Origin: Actinomycetes bacterium | Lineage (GTDB): Bacteria; Actinomycetota; Thermoleophilia; Gaiellales; Gaiellaceae | Direction of reading: 5' to 3' | Length of the DNA stretch: 7,922 bases | NCBI GenBank assembly: GCA_030624785.1 | Contig: JAUXJK010000085.1 | Location: 1-7,922, forward strand | Part shown: positions 1 through 5,875 of the stretch, in pieces | How the letters are laid out: each line of letters begins with the position of its first letter | Numbering within the stretch: position 1 is the first letter of the stretch | Position numbers and translations under genes: made by a program | The notes under the pieces: generated by a model | What the model was told of the DNA's origin: nothing | Database searches by the model: none | The model's input: only the letters and a program-made list of their open reading frames with translations

Positions 1-1262
1 TCGCGAGCATGCACATCATGACGCGGGTCGGACAAGAGGTGCTTGACGCGCTCGGAGGCGGCGACTTCGTCCCCTGTCTGCACTCGGTAGGGATGCCGCT
101 GGCACCAGGCGTCTCCGACGTGCCATGGCCTACGAACAATGACGACAAGTACATCGTGCATTTCCCCGAGACCCGTGAGATCTGGTCGTTCGGGTCGGGC
201 TACGGCGGGAACGCGTTGCTCGGGAAGAAGTGTTTCGCACTGCGCATCGCATCCGTGATGGCGCGCGATGAGGGCTGGCTCGCCGAGCACATGCTCATTC
301 TCAAGCTTACGTCGCCGGGCGGCGATGTTCGCTACATTGCGGGCGCCTTTCCGAGTGCCTGCGGCAAGACCAACCTTGCGATGTTGGACCCGACCATCGA
401 GGGCTGGAAGGTCGAGACCGTCGGCGATGACATCGCGTGGATGAAGTTCGGCGACGACGGGCAGCTGTACGCCATCAATCCCGAGGCTGGTTTCTTCGGT
501 GTCGCTCCTGGCACGGGCATGGACTCGAATCCCAACGCAATGCTCACCTTGCGCGAGAACTGCATCTTCACGAACTGCGCACGAACACCCGAAGGCGACG
601 TCTGGTGGGAGGGAATGGACGAAGTTCCGCCCGCCACACTGACTGACTGGCACGGCAACGAGTGGTTCGCGGATGCCGCATCCACGGCCGCGCACCCGAA
701 CGCCCGATTCACAGCGCCTGCAAGCCAATGCCCGGTCATCGCGCCGGAGTGGGAGGACCCTGAGGGCGTTCCGATCAGCGCGATCCTGTTTGGAGGTCGG
801 CGTTCAACCGTCGTGCCACTGGTCCACGAGGCGCGCGACTGGGAGCATGGCGTTTTCCTCGGGTCGATCATGAGTAGCGAATCGACTGCGGCAGCTACTG
901 GCGCTGTTGGGGTGGTCCGGCGCGATCCAATGGCGATGCTCCCGTTTTGCGGCTACAACATGGCCGACTACTGGAGTCACTGGCTCGAGACCGGGCAGCG
1001 CTCCGGCGCTCGTCTCCCGAGAGTCTTCTACGTCAACTGGTTTCGCAAGGACGAGCGAGGCCAGTTCATCTGGCCCGGTTTCGGCGAGAACAGCCGCGTC
1101 CTCAAGTGGGTTTTCGAACGCTGCGAAGGTAGTGGCGATGCCACCGAGACACCCATGGGTCTCGTCCCCTCGCCGGATGCTCTTGATCTGGCGGGAATCG
1201 ACATCCCGGCCGACTCGATGAACGAGCTCACGAGGATCGATACCGACGGGTGGCTAGCCTAA
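1..1262 (+). CDS. pckG: Phosphoenolpyruvate carboxykinase (GTP), 5' end outside window, ends at an in-frame premature TAA
   Basis: GTP-dependent PEPCK interconverts oxaloacetate and phosphoenolpyruvate in the cytosol (gluconeogenesis/anaplerosis). The frame is open to the left edge (first whole codon at 3), so the ATG at 9 is internal: family members are about 600 aa and about 150 N-terminal residues are missing. Counting that ATG as residue 1, the nucleotide/phosphate loop FPSACGKTN is at 114-122 (Lys120, Thr121). The YGGNALLGKK block is at 65-74, FGGRR at 261-265, the mobile lid SSESTAAATG at 289-298, and RRDPMAMLPFCGYN at 304-317. The late FYVNWFRKD and WPGFGENSRVLKW blocks are at 340-348 and 355-367. 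All catalytic blocks in view are intact. The frame stops at TAA 1260-1262, just after DTDGWLA, about 35 codons before the usual family end; the missing tail follows in the same frame (next entry). Family assignment is very secure. Whether the shortened enzyme works is unknown. Confidence 0.95.
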   Translation, partial: ASMHIMTRVGQEVLDALGGGDFVPCLHSVGMPLAPGVSDVPWPTNNDDKYIVHFPETREIWSFGSGYGGNALLGKKCFALRIASVMARDEGWLAEHMLILKLTSPGGDVRYIAGAFPSACGKTNLAMLDPTIEGWKVETVGDDIAWMKFGDDGQLYAINPEAGFFGVAPGTGMDSNPNAMLTLRENCIFTNCARTPEGDVWWEGMDEVPPATLTDWHGNEWFADAASTAAHPNARFTAPASQCPVIAPEWEDPEGVPISAILFGGRRSTVVPLVHEARDWEHGVFLGSIMSSESTAAATGAVGVVRRDPMAMLPFCGYNMADYWSHWLETGQRSGARLPRVFYVNWFRKDERGQFIWPGFGENSRVLKWVFERCEGSGDATETPMGLVPSPDALDLAGIDIPADSMNELTRIDTDGWLA

Positions 1263-1367
1263 ATGGACGCGATAGGCGCGTACTACGAGCAATTCGCCGA
1301 CCGGCTACCCGCCGCGCTAGCGGAGCAACTCGCGGGCGTTCGGAAACGGCTCGAAAGCGCGAGCTAG
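1263..1367 (+). pseudogene. Detached C-terminal tail of PEPCK (34 codons) downstream of the in-frame stop
   Basis: Directly after the TAA at 1260-1262, the same frame continues from an ATG at 1263 for 34 codons to TAG 1365-1367. The residues (YYEQFADRLPAALAEQL, then RKRLESAS) match my recollection of how GTP-PEPCKs normally finish: a helix with FGDRLPxxL followed by a short ALKxRL helix. Read through the stop, the join is natural (DTDGWLA, one residue, MDAIGAYYEQF). A single G-to-T change of a GAA codon would make this TAA. It could be a recent nonsense mutation, a base-calling or assembly error, or a stop bypassed by read-through. Restart at the abutting ATG could yield a separate 34-aa peptide, but I see no independent Shine-Dalgarno site. 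Seen: open frame, same phase. Inferred: that this is the PEPCK tail. Confidence 0.8.
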
Positions 1368-1380
1368 TCTCTCCCTCTCA

Positions 1381-2253
1381 ATGGGCCGACTCAGACATCT
1401 GGTCGACGCGCCCTGGCTCGCTGCTCGTCTCGACGAACCCGACCTGAGGATCTTCGACTGCACGACCGCACTCCTGCCCGCCGAGCCGGGCGCTGGGGTT
1501 CCCTACACGGTCGTGAGCGGTCGGGAAGAGTACGACGCCGGACATATCCCGGGCTCGGGCTTCCTTGACCTGCAGGAAGAACTTTCTGACCCCGATGCCC
1601 CACACCTATTTACCGTTCCGTCGGCAGAGCAGTTCGCCGCCGCCATGTCCCGGCACGGCGTTGGCGAGGGCACGAACGTTGTTCTGTACTCGACGAGTAC
1701 ACCGGCATGGGCAACACGAGTCTGGTGGCTCCTTCGACTCTTTGGCTTCGACAACGTCGCGGTACTCGATGGCGGCTTCCAGCAGTGGCTGGCCGAGGGC
1801 AACGCTGCGTCACAGACTGCTGCCAACTACCCGCCAGCCACGTTCGTTGCCCGGCCGCGCCCGCATCTATTGGCAAGGACGGACGACGTTCTCGAAGTGC
1901 TCGAGCGCCAGAGAGCGACTCTCGTCAATACGCTCTCGGAAGAGCTGTTTCGTGGCGACACCCCAAGCAAGTACGGGCGGCCGGGCCGCATTCCCGGAAG
2001 CGTGAGCCTTCCGTTCGACTCGTTTCTGGACGGATCGCGAACCGCCTTCCTCCCTGCTGAAGCCTGTCAGGACGTTCTTCAGCGCGGCGTCGGCAACGAC
2101 ACGCGGATTGTCAGCTACTGCGGCGGCGGAATCACAGCGACCGTCGTCGATTTCGTGATCTCGGCACTCGGGCTGCTCGACGAGACTCGCCTGTACGACG
2201 GATCGCTGAGCGAATGGGCGGCTGACGATTCGCTGCCGCTCGAACGCGGCTGA
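1381..2253 (+). CDS. Tandem-rhodanese sulfurtransferase (thiosulfate/3-mercaptopyruvate type, SseA-like)
   Basis: A 290-aa cytosolic enzyme that transfers sulfane sulfur from thiosulfate or 3-mercaptopyruvate to an acceptor such as cyanide, thioredoxin or another thiol. It has two rhodanese domains. The N-terminal one (about 5-135) holds the YDAGHIPGSGFLDL motif but no catalytic Cys: the loop position reads YSTSTPAW, as expected for the inactive structural domain. The C-terminal domain (about 160-285) has GRPGRIPGSVSLP and the active loop YCGGGITAT with catalytic Cys247, then YDGSLSEWA. The CGGGIT loop resembles the CGSGVT loop of mercaptopyruvate sulfurtransferases more than the CRxGxR loop of classical rhodaneses, but this does not fix the substrate. 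Length is normal for the family. The ATG fits the family's LVDAPWLAARL beginning, though no clear Shine-Dalgarno precedes it. It lies 13 nt after the PEPCK tail and may be co-transcribed with it. Confidence 0.93.
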   Translation: MGRLRHLVDAPWLAARLDEPDLRIFDCTTALLPAEPGAGVPYTVVSGREEYDAGHIPGSGFLDLQEELSDPDAPHLFTVPSAEQFAAAMSRHGVGEGTNVVLYSTSTPAWATRVWWLLRLFGFDNVAVLDGGFQQWLAEGNAASQTAANYPPATFVARPRPHLLARTDDVLEVLERQRATLVNTLSEELFRGDTPSKYGRPGRIPGSVSLPFDSFLDGSRTAFLPAEACQDVLQRGVGNDTRIVSYCGGGITATVVDFVISALGLLDETRLYDGSLSEWAADDSLPLERG

Positions 2254-2299
2254 CCACGCCGCGCCAACATGTCATGATGCCCTCCGCCCTGCCAAGGGT

Positions 2300-2467
2300 A
2301 TGTTTGCGTCCCTCGCGGATCCGCGCCTACACCGTCAAGAAAAGGAGTTGTCGCTTCCTGACTCGGTCCAGCTAGTCGCGCTCCTGCCACTTGGCCACCC
2401 AACCCGTCCGTTCACACCGCGGAAGCGGATTCCCTGGCAAGAGACCGTGCACTACGACGGCTGGTGA
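2300..2467 (+). pseudogene. C-terminal relic of a nitroreductase-family protein
   Basis: A 55-codon open frame in the gap after the sulfurtransferase, ending TGA 2465-2467. From about residue 19 it reads LPDSVQLVALLPLGHPTRP, then RKRIPWQETVHYDGW. This is the characteristic end of FMN-dependent nitroreductases: GLPxxxxPVALLPLGYP, a basic Pro-rich linker, then RRPxEEVVHxxRW. The frame stays open upstream of the ATG, but that part does not resemble the nitroreductase body, and the FMN-binding core (normally about 150 residues) is absent. An AAGGG lies only 1 nt before the ATG, too close to act as a ribosome site, so translation is doubtful. The end overlaps the last 16 nt of the convergent methyltransferase gene. 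Most likely it is debris of a deleted gene. A free-standing small protein is the alternative. The family call is from motif memory only. Confidence 0.6.
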
Positions 2468-3294
2468 GAGACCTTTCGCGCGTAGATTTCATAGGGTCCG
2501 ATCGCACCTGCGCGCAGACTCTTCACCATGTTGCCGAGCTTCGTTGGCGCAGACTCACCCATGAGTAGGTGGAGTCCGACAGGCGGAAGGCCGTCCATCT
2601 GCTCCTGACGCGCACGTCGCGCATCAAAGAACTCGATGGCGAACGCGTGACGGTCGCGCTCCTCGATGATCTCGAAGCCGGCAGCCTCGAGAGCCTCGGC
2701 ATAGATCTCGGGCTTCTCGACGAAGCTGGACTCCGATCCCCCGGCCCACGGAACAGGAAACGTGAGTGGCCCCTCAGCACGCCGCATGATGTCGTAGACA
2801 CCGAACACTCCGCCGGGACGCAAGACGCGAGCAACATCCTGGAACAGCGATCGCTTGTCGGCAATGTTCATCCCAACATGAACCATGAGTCCCCGATCGA
2901 ACGACGCGTCGTCAAAGGGCATCTCGAGTGCGCTTCCAACATGAAAATCGACCGCGTCACCCAGCTCTAGCCACTCGGTGAGCGTCCGTGCCGTGTCTAT
3001 GTACTCGGGCGTTAGATCGATACCGCTGACCCGACATCCGTACTCGTGGGCCAGAAAACGGGCCGGCCCTCCCAGGCCACAGCCCACGTCTATTACTGCG
3101 AGATCAGGCGCGAGATCAAGATGTTCGGCTAGCTCCCGGGAGGCAGCTCGCCCACCGACGTGAAACTCGTCTACAGGCCCGAGATCATCGATCGTGGCCC
3201 TTGTCGGATCGATACCACGTGACTCGAGACCAGCACGGATCGCCTCTGAAAGGCCAGTCCGAGCGTAGTGGGTGGTCACGCTGTCGCTAGACAC
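2452..3294 (-). CDS. Class I SAM-dependent methyltransferase
   Basis: A 280-aa soluble methyltransferase of the UbiE / sarcosine-dimethylglycine-methyltransferase-like type, which moves a methyl group from S-adenosylmethionine to an unidentified small molecule. I place the start at GTG 3294, giving SSDSVTTHYAR at the N-terminus. The frame opens 28 codons earlier, but that stretch lies inside the upstream gene and is rich in Arg and Ser, while GGAG sits 7 nt before this GTG. SAM-binding motif I is VIDVGCGLGGPARF (67-80), the acidic ribose-binding residue is Asp93 in SGIDLTPEYI, and motif II/III covers SALEMPFDDASFDRGLM (121-137). HVGMNIADK follows at 139-147 and the LRPGGVFGVYDI strand is at 158-169. 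The C-terminal part (about 175-280) is the variable substrate cap. It is second in a two-gene operon and overlaps the SRPBCC gene by 8 nt, which suggests translational coupling. The substrate cannot be read from the sequence. Confidence 0.93.
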   Translation of the reverse strand: MSSDSVTTHYARTGLSEAIRAGLESRGIDPTRATIDDLGPVDEFHVGGRAASRELAEHLDLAPDLAVIDVGCGLGGPARFLAHEYGCRVSGIDLTPEYIDTARTLTEWLELGDAVDFHVGSALEMPFDDASFDRGLMVHVGMNIADKRSLFQDVARVLRPGGVFGVYDIMRRAEGPLTFPVPWAGGSESSFVEKPEIYAEALEAAGFEIIEERDRHAFAIEFFDARRARQEQMDGLPPVGLHLLMGESAPTKLGNMVKSLRAGAIGPYEIYARKVSHQPS

Positions 3295-3775
3295 CAGCAG
3301 TCTCCGACTCAGACGTCTCGGCGCCGCTCTCGACGTAGTGCTTGAGCCCAGCGGCCAACTCTTCCATACCCTGTTCAAAGCGGCGACGAACCATGAGCCT
3401 GTCCATCATCGCCCCGATTAGACCGAACTTCAGCTTGTAGTCGGGGCTTATCTTGACGAGCGTGGCGTCTCCGTCATCGGCCACGGTGAACGTCACCACG
3501 TTGCTCTTGATCGGCAGGTTCGTCTCATAAATGTCGATCTTGAAACCCTCGCCCTCGCGCCAGTCGAACGCACGCTCCTCGAGGAAAGCCGTTTTCCCGC
3601 CCATTCCAATTACGTCGCAGTGGCGAGTTGCTCCCTCCCCACCAGGTTGGTCGGAGGTCGAATACGACCTCACGACACCCGGATTCCATTTCTCGATGGA
3701 ACCCAGGTCGGCAAGAACCTTCCAGACCTCTGCCCTGGGGGCGTCGATGCGCGTCTCCTTCGTAAACGTGCTCAC
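3287..3775 (-). CDS. SRPBCC (START-like / polyketide cyclase-dehydrase-like) family protein
   Basis: A 162-aa protein predicted to form a single helix-grip fold with a hydrophobic ligand cavity. Members bind or transform lipids, aromatic compounds or polyketides, and many have no known ligand. The start chosen is GTG 3775: GAGGAGG lies 6 nt upstream and the domain begins at once with STFTKETRIDAPRAEVW. The longer open frame (to 3880) adds 35 basic residues that do not resemble the family. Visible marks are the first strand plus IDAPRAEVWKVLADLGSIEKWNPGV (9-34), a central strand region with VIGMGGKTAFLEERAFDW (55-72), the NVVTFTVADDGDATLVKIS hairpin (92-110), and the long C-terminal helix (about 121-149) with RRRFEQGMEELAAGLKHYV. 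The last dozen residues are acidic and probably disordered. It is first gene of the minus-strand pair, divergent from the monooxygenase. Ligand unknown. Confidence 0.9.
   Translation of the reverse strand: MSTFTKETRIDAPRAEVWKVLADLGSIEKWNPGVVRSYSTSDQPGGEGATRHCDVIGMGGKTAFLEERAFDWREGEGFKIDIYETNLPIKSNVVTFTVADDGDATLVKISPDYKLKFGLIGAMMDRLMVRRRFEQGMEELAAGLKHYVESGAETSESETAGV
3302..3305 (-). promoter_or_regulatory. Shine-Dalgarno (GGAG) deciding the methyltransferase GTG start
   Basis: On the minus strand GGAG is followed by a 7-nt spacer (ACTGCTG) and GTG at 3294. It lies inside the last codons of the SRPBCC gene. The spacing is ideal and supports the shorter 280-aa methyltransferase over the 308-aa open frame. 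Confidence 0.65.
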
Positions 3776-3781
3776 GTCAAA

Positions 3782-3788
3782 CCTCCTC
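3782..3788 (-). promoter_or_regulatory. Strong Shine-Dalgarno (GAGGAGG) deciding the SRPBCC GTG start
   Basis: Minus-strand GAGGAGG is followed by a 6-nt spacer TTTGAC and GTG at 3775. It is the strongest ribosome site in the window and fixes the start inside the longer open frame. Confidence 0.75.
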
Positions 3789-3877
3789 GAGACATGCTCG
3801 CGCCACGCCAGCCGTCTCTGGTCAATCTGGGAGATCAGACGATAGAGGCTGCGGCGCCGGGAGGCGGCACGTAGATC

Positions 3878-3907
3878 CACGCTGGCCGCTCGGTTAGCCC
3901 AGGCGTG
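3878..3907. repeat. Imperfect inverted repeat, candidate operator upstream of the monooxygenase
   Basis: CACGCTGG (3878-3885) pairs with CCAGGCGTG (3899-3907): eight pairs with a single bulged G and a 13-nt centre. It ends 27 nt before the GTG of the monooxygenase, a usual place for a repressor site, and could affect both divergent promoters. No regulator gene is in view. A chance match in G+C-rich DNA is quite possible. Confidence 0.3.
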
Positions 3908-3923
3908 TCTGCAGTAGAACAGT

Positions 3924-3927
3924 AGGA
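3924..3927 (+). promoter_or_regulatory. Shine-Dalgarno (AGGA) supporting the monooxygenase GTG start
   Basis: AGGA is followed by a 7-nt spacer and GTG at 3935. The match is modest but the spacing is right, and no better in-frame start is visible nearby. Confidence 0.5.
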
Positions 3928-3934
3928 TCGATAC

Positions 3935-5863
3935 GTGGCCACGATCGAGCAGATCCCCGTCTCAAGAAGCGAGCTTGACGACGCGTTGAAAGAGGCCGAC
4001 ATTCCTGTGCTGTTGATGGTGCTCGTGCACCTCACCGGCGACAGAAGATGGATCCAGGAGCCGTATTTGCCGCAGCGGGACATGAGTTTCTTTGCCGACG
4101 AATCCGGCGGCCTGGATGAGACGACGCAGCAAGAGATCAGAGCTGCCGCTGCGGACGCGATTCTCGCATTCCATGAGCAGCATCTCCAACCGCCGCTCGA
4201 GCCGTCGGACGAGATGTACGCCGAGATGATGAACGTGTGCGTGGGGGAATCGGTTCCGAGCGAGTACACGACGATGCTGCTCGAGGAAATGGGAGTGCGA
4301 GAGCGCGATCCGGCCTGGCGCCAACAACCCGAGCCAGATGAGCTCAGCACATTCAACGTCTTGATCGTCGGCGCCGGCATGTCTGGCATCTGCGCGGCAG
4401 CGAAGCTCGAGGCTGCGGCCATCCCGTACAGCGTTGTCGAAAAGAATCCCAAACTGGGCGGCACGTGGCACGAGAACACCTATCCGGAAGTCGGCTGCGA
4501 CGTTCCGAACCATTTCTACTCGTACTCGTTCCGACCCAACGCTCGTTGGTCAGGCTACTTCTCGAGCGGCGAGGAGATCGCGAACTACCTCGAGACGTGC
4601 GCAGCTGAGTTCGGCATCGTCGAGCAGATCCGTTTCAACACCGTGGTAGAGCGAGCGACTTACGACGAAGATTCGGCGCAATGGCGCGTCGAGTTGCGGC
4701 TACCGGACGGCTCGACGGAGACAGCGACCGCAAACGTTCTTGTCTCGGCGGTCGGCCAGCTGAATCGCCCGAAGATGCCGGATCTCGAGGGACTCGAGAC
4801 CTTCGAAGGCCCAGCCTTCCACACTGCTCGCTGGCGACACGACGTCGATCTCTCAGGCAAGCGCGTCGCGGTGATCGGTACGGGCGCGAGCGCCATGCAA
4901 CTTGCGCGCACTACCGCTGATGCGACTGAACGACTCCTGATCTTCCAGCGCTCGCCGCAGTGGGCAATCCCGAGTCGGGATTACCACCGATCGGTGACGC
5001 CCGGGAAACAGTGGTTGCTAGAGAACGTTCCGTTTTATGGAGGCTGGTACCGCTTCTCTCTCGCGTGGCGTTTTGGCGACCACCTGCACCCGACAATCAA
5101 GCGCGATCCTGAGTGGGAGTATCCCGAACGCTCGGTGAGCGCGCGCAACGACCGCCACCGCAAGTTCCTGACCGACTTCATCGTCGAGGAACTCGGGGAT
5201 CGCACCGACCTGCTCGACAAGGTGTTGCCCGACTACCCACCGTACGGAAAACGGATCCTGGTCGACAACCACTGGTTTCGCACTGTGTGTCGCGAGGACG
5301 TCGAGTTGATTACAGAACCAATTGCGCGGATTACGCCCACTGGCATCGTCACGGAGAGCGGAGAGGAGCACCCGGTCGACGTGATCGTGCTCGCCACGGG
5401 CTTCGAAGCGACGCGTCTGCTCTGGCCCATGGAGGTCATCGGCCGCAAGGGCGAACGGATCCACGATCTGTGGGGAGACGACGACTCCCGCGCGTACCTC
5501 GGCCTGACCGTACCGGGTTTCCCGAACCTCTTCTGCCTCTATGGCCCGAACACGAACCTCGCTCATGGCGGCAGCATCGTGTTCATCGCCGAGTGCCAGG
5601 TTCGCTACCTTCTTGCATCGCTCATGAACATGCTCGAGCAGAATCTCGCGTCAATAGAGTGCCGGCAAGACGCCTACGAGGCCTACAACGAACGCATGGA
5701 CACCGAGCACGCGGGAATGATCTGGACTCACCCCGGAATGGACACGTGGTATCGCAACAAACACGGCCGCGTGGTCTCGATCATGCCGTGGCGTCTAGTC
5801 GACTACTGGCAGATGACCCGGGCACCCAATGACGAGGACTACCTCACTGTCGAGCGCCAATAG
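3935..5863 (+). CDS. Baeyer-Villiger flavin monooxygenase, 4-hydroxyacetophenone monooxygenase (HAPMO)-like
   Basis: A 642-aa class B flavoprotein monooxygenase. Such enzymes use FAD, NADPH and O2 to insert oxygen next to a ketone carbonyl, giving an ester or lactone. The start is GTG. Residues 1 to about 135 form the extra helical N-terminal region typical of HAPMO-type enzymes. The FAD Rossmann motif is VLIVGAGMSG (142-151), the GGTWHENTYPEVGCD block 175-189, the BVMO fingerprint FEGPAFHTARW 290-300 (His296), and the NADPH Rossmann motif VIGTGASA 313-320. Arg339 in FQRSPQWAIP matches the catalytic arginine of the family, and the DVIVLATGF motif is at 482-490. Two departures stand out: Glu185 where the second BVMO motif normally has Gly or Met, and Arg301 where the fingerprint usually ends in Pro or Asp. 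The full length fits the HAPMO group (about 640 aa). It is first in a run with fprA. The substrate is unknown; aryl ketones are only a family-level suggestion. Confidence 0.93.
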   Translation: MATIEQIPVSRSELDDALKEADIPVLLMVLVHLTGDRRWIQEPYLPQRDMSFFADESGGLDETTQQEIRAAAADAILAFHEQHLQPPLEPSDEMYAEMMNVCVGESVPSEYTTMLLEEMGVRERDPAWRQQPEPDELSTFNVLIVGAGMSGICAAAKLEAAAIPYSVVEKNPKLGGTWHENTYPEVGCDVPNHFYSYSFRPNARWSGYFSSGEEIANYLETCAAEFGIVEQIRFNTVVERATYDEDSAQWRVELRLPDGSTETATANVLVSAVGQLNRPKMPDLEGLETFEGPAFHTARWRHDVDLSGKRVAVIGTGASAMQLARTTADATERLLIFQRSPQWAIPSRDYHRSVTPGKQWLLENVPFYGGWYRFSLAWRFGDHLHPTIKRDPEWEYPERSVSARNDRHRKFLTDFIVEELGDRTDLLDKVLPDYPPYGKRILVDNHWFRTVCREDVELITEPIARITPTGIVTESGEEHPVDVIVLATGFEATRLLWPMEVIGRKGERIHDLWGDDDSRAYLGLTVPGFPNLFCLYGPNTNLAHGGSIVFIAECQVRYLLASLMNMLEQNLASIECRQDAYEAYNERMDTEHAGMIWTHPGMDTWYRNKHGRVVSIMPWRLVDYWQMTRAPNDEDYLTVERQ

Positions 5864-5875
5864 CGAAAGCTCCCA

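Larger units (their letters stand above)
3776..3934. promoter_or_regulatory. Divergent intergenic region between the SRPBCC-methyltransferase operon and the monooxygenase
   Basis: This 159-nt spacer separates two divergent starts, so it must hold both promoters unless transcription reads in from elsewhere. On the minus strand a TTGACC (3825 to 3820) resembles a -35 box, but nothing at the right distance looks like a -10. On the plus strand TAGAAC (3915-3920) and TAGGAT (3923-3928) are weak -10-like hexamers. An imperfect inverted repeat lies at 3878-3907 (separate entry). The location is secure; the individual boxes are guesses. Confidence 0.5.

Noticed and set aside
1250..1447. 65-codon frame bridging the PEPCK end and the sulfurtransferase start
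   Set aside because: Arg/Ser/Thr-rich out-of-frame translation overlapping both real genes, without recognisable motifs.
2287..2298. CCCT-GCCA-AGGG hairpin as a terminator of the sulfurtransferase transcript
   Set aside because: Only four stem pairs with no following T run. It is too weak to call, and no other convincing terminator was found in the gap.
3295..3378. 28-codon N-terminal extension of the methyltransferase
   Set aside because: It lies within the SRPBCC coding sequence, has an Arg/Ser-rich composition unlike the family, and a well-spaced GGAG supports GTG 3294 instead.
3772..3795. A 7-codon leader ORF (MSRGGLT) on the minus strand whose TGA overlaps the SRPBCC GTG
   Set aside because: Its body is the SRPBCC Shine-Dalgarno itself, it has no ribosome site of its own that I can see, and so short a frame is expected by chance.
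3776..3880. 35-codon N-terminal extension of the SRPBCC protein
   Set aside because: The strong GAGGAGG site 6 nt before GTG 3775 and the family's domain boundary favour the shorter protein; the extension covers the divergent promoter region.
5018..5566. Long antisense open frame (182 codons) inside the monooxygenase gene
   Set aside because: It mirrors high-G+C codon bias on the opposite strand. It has no family motifs and lies wholly within a well-supported gene.
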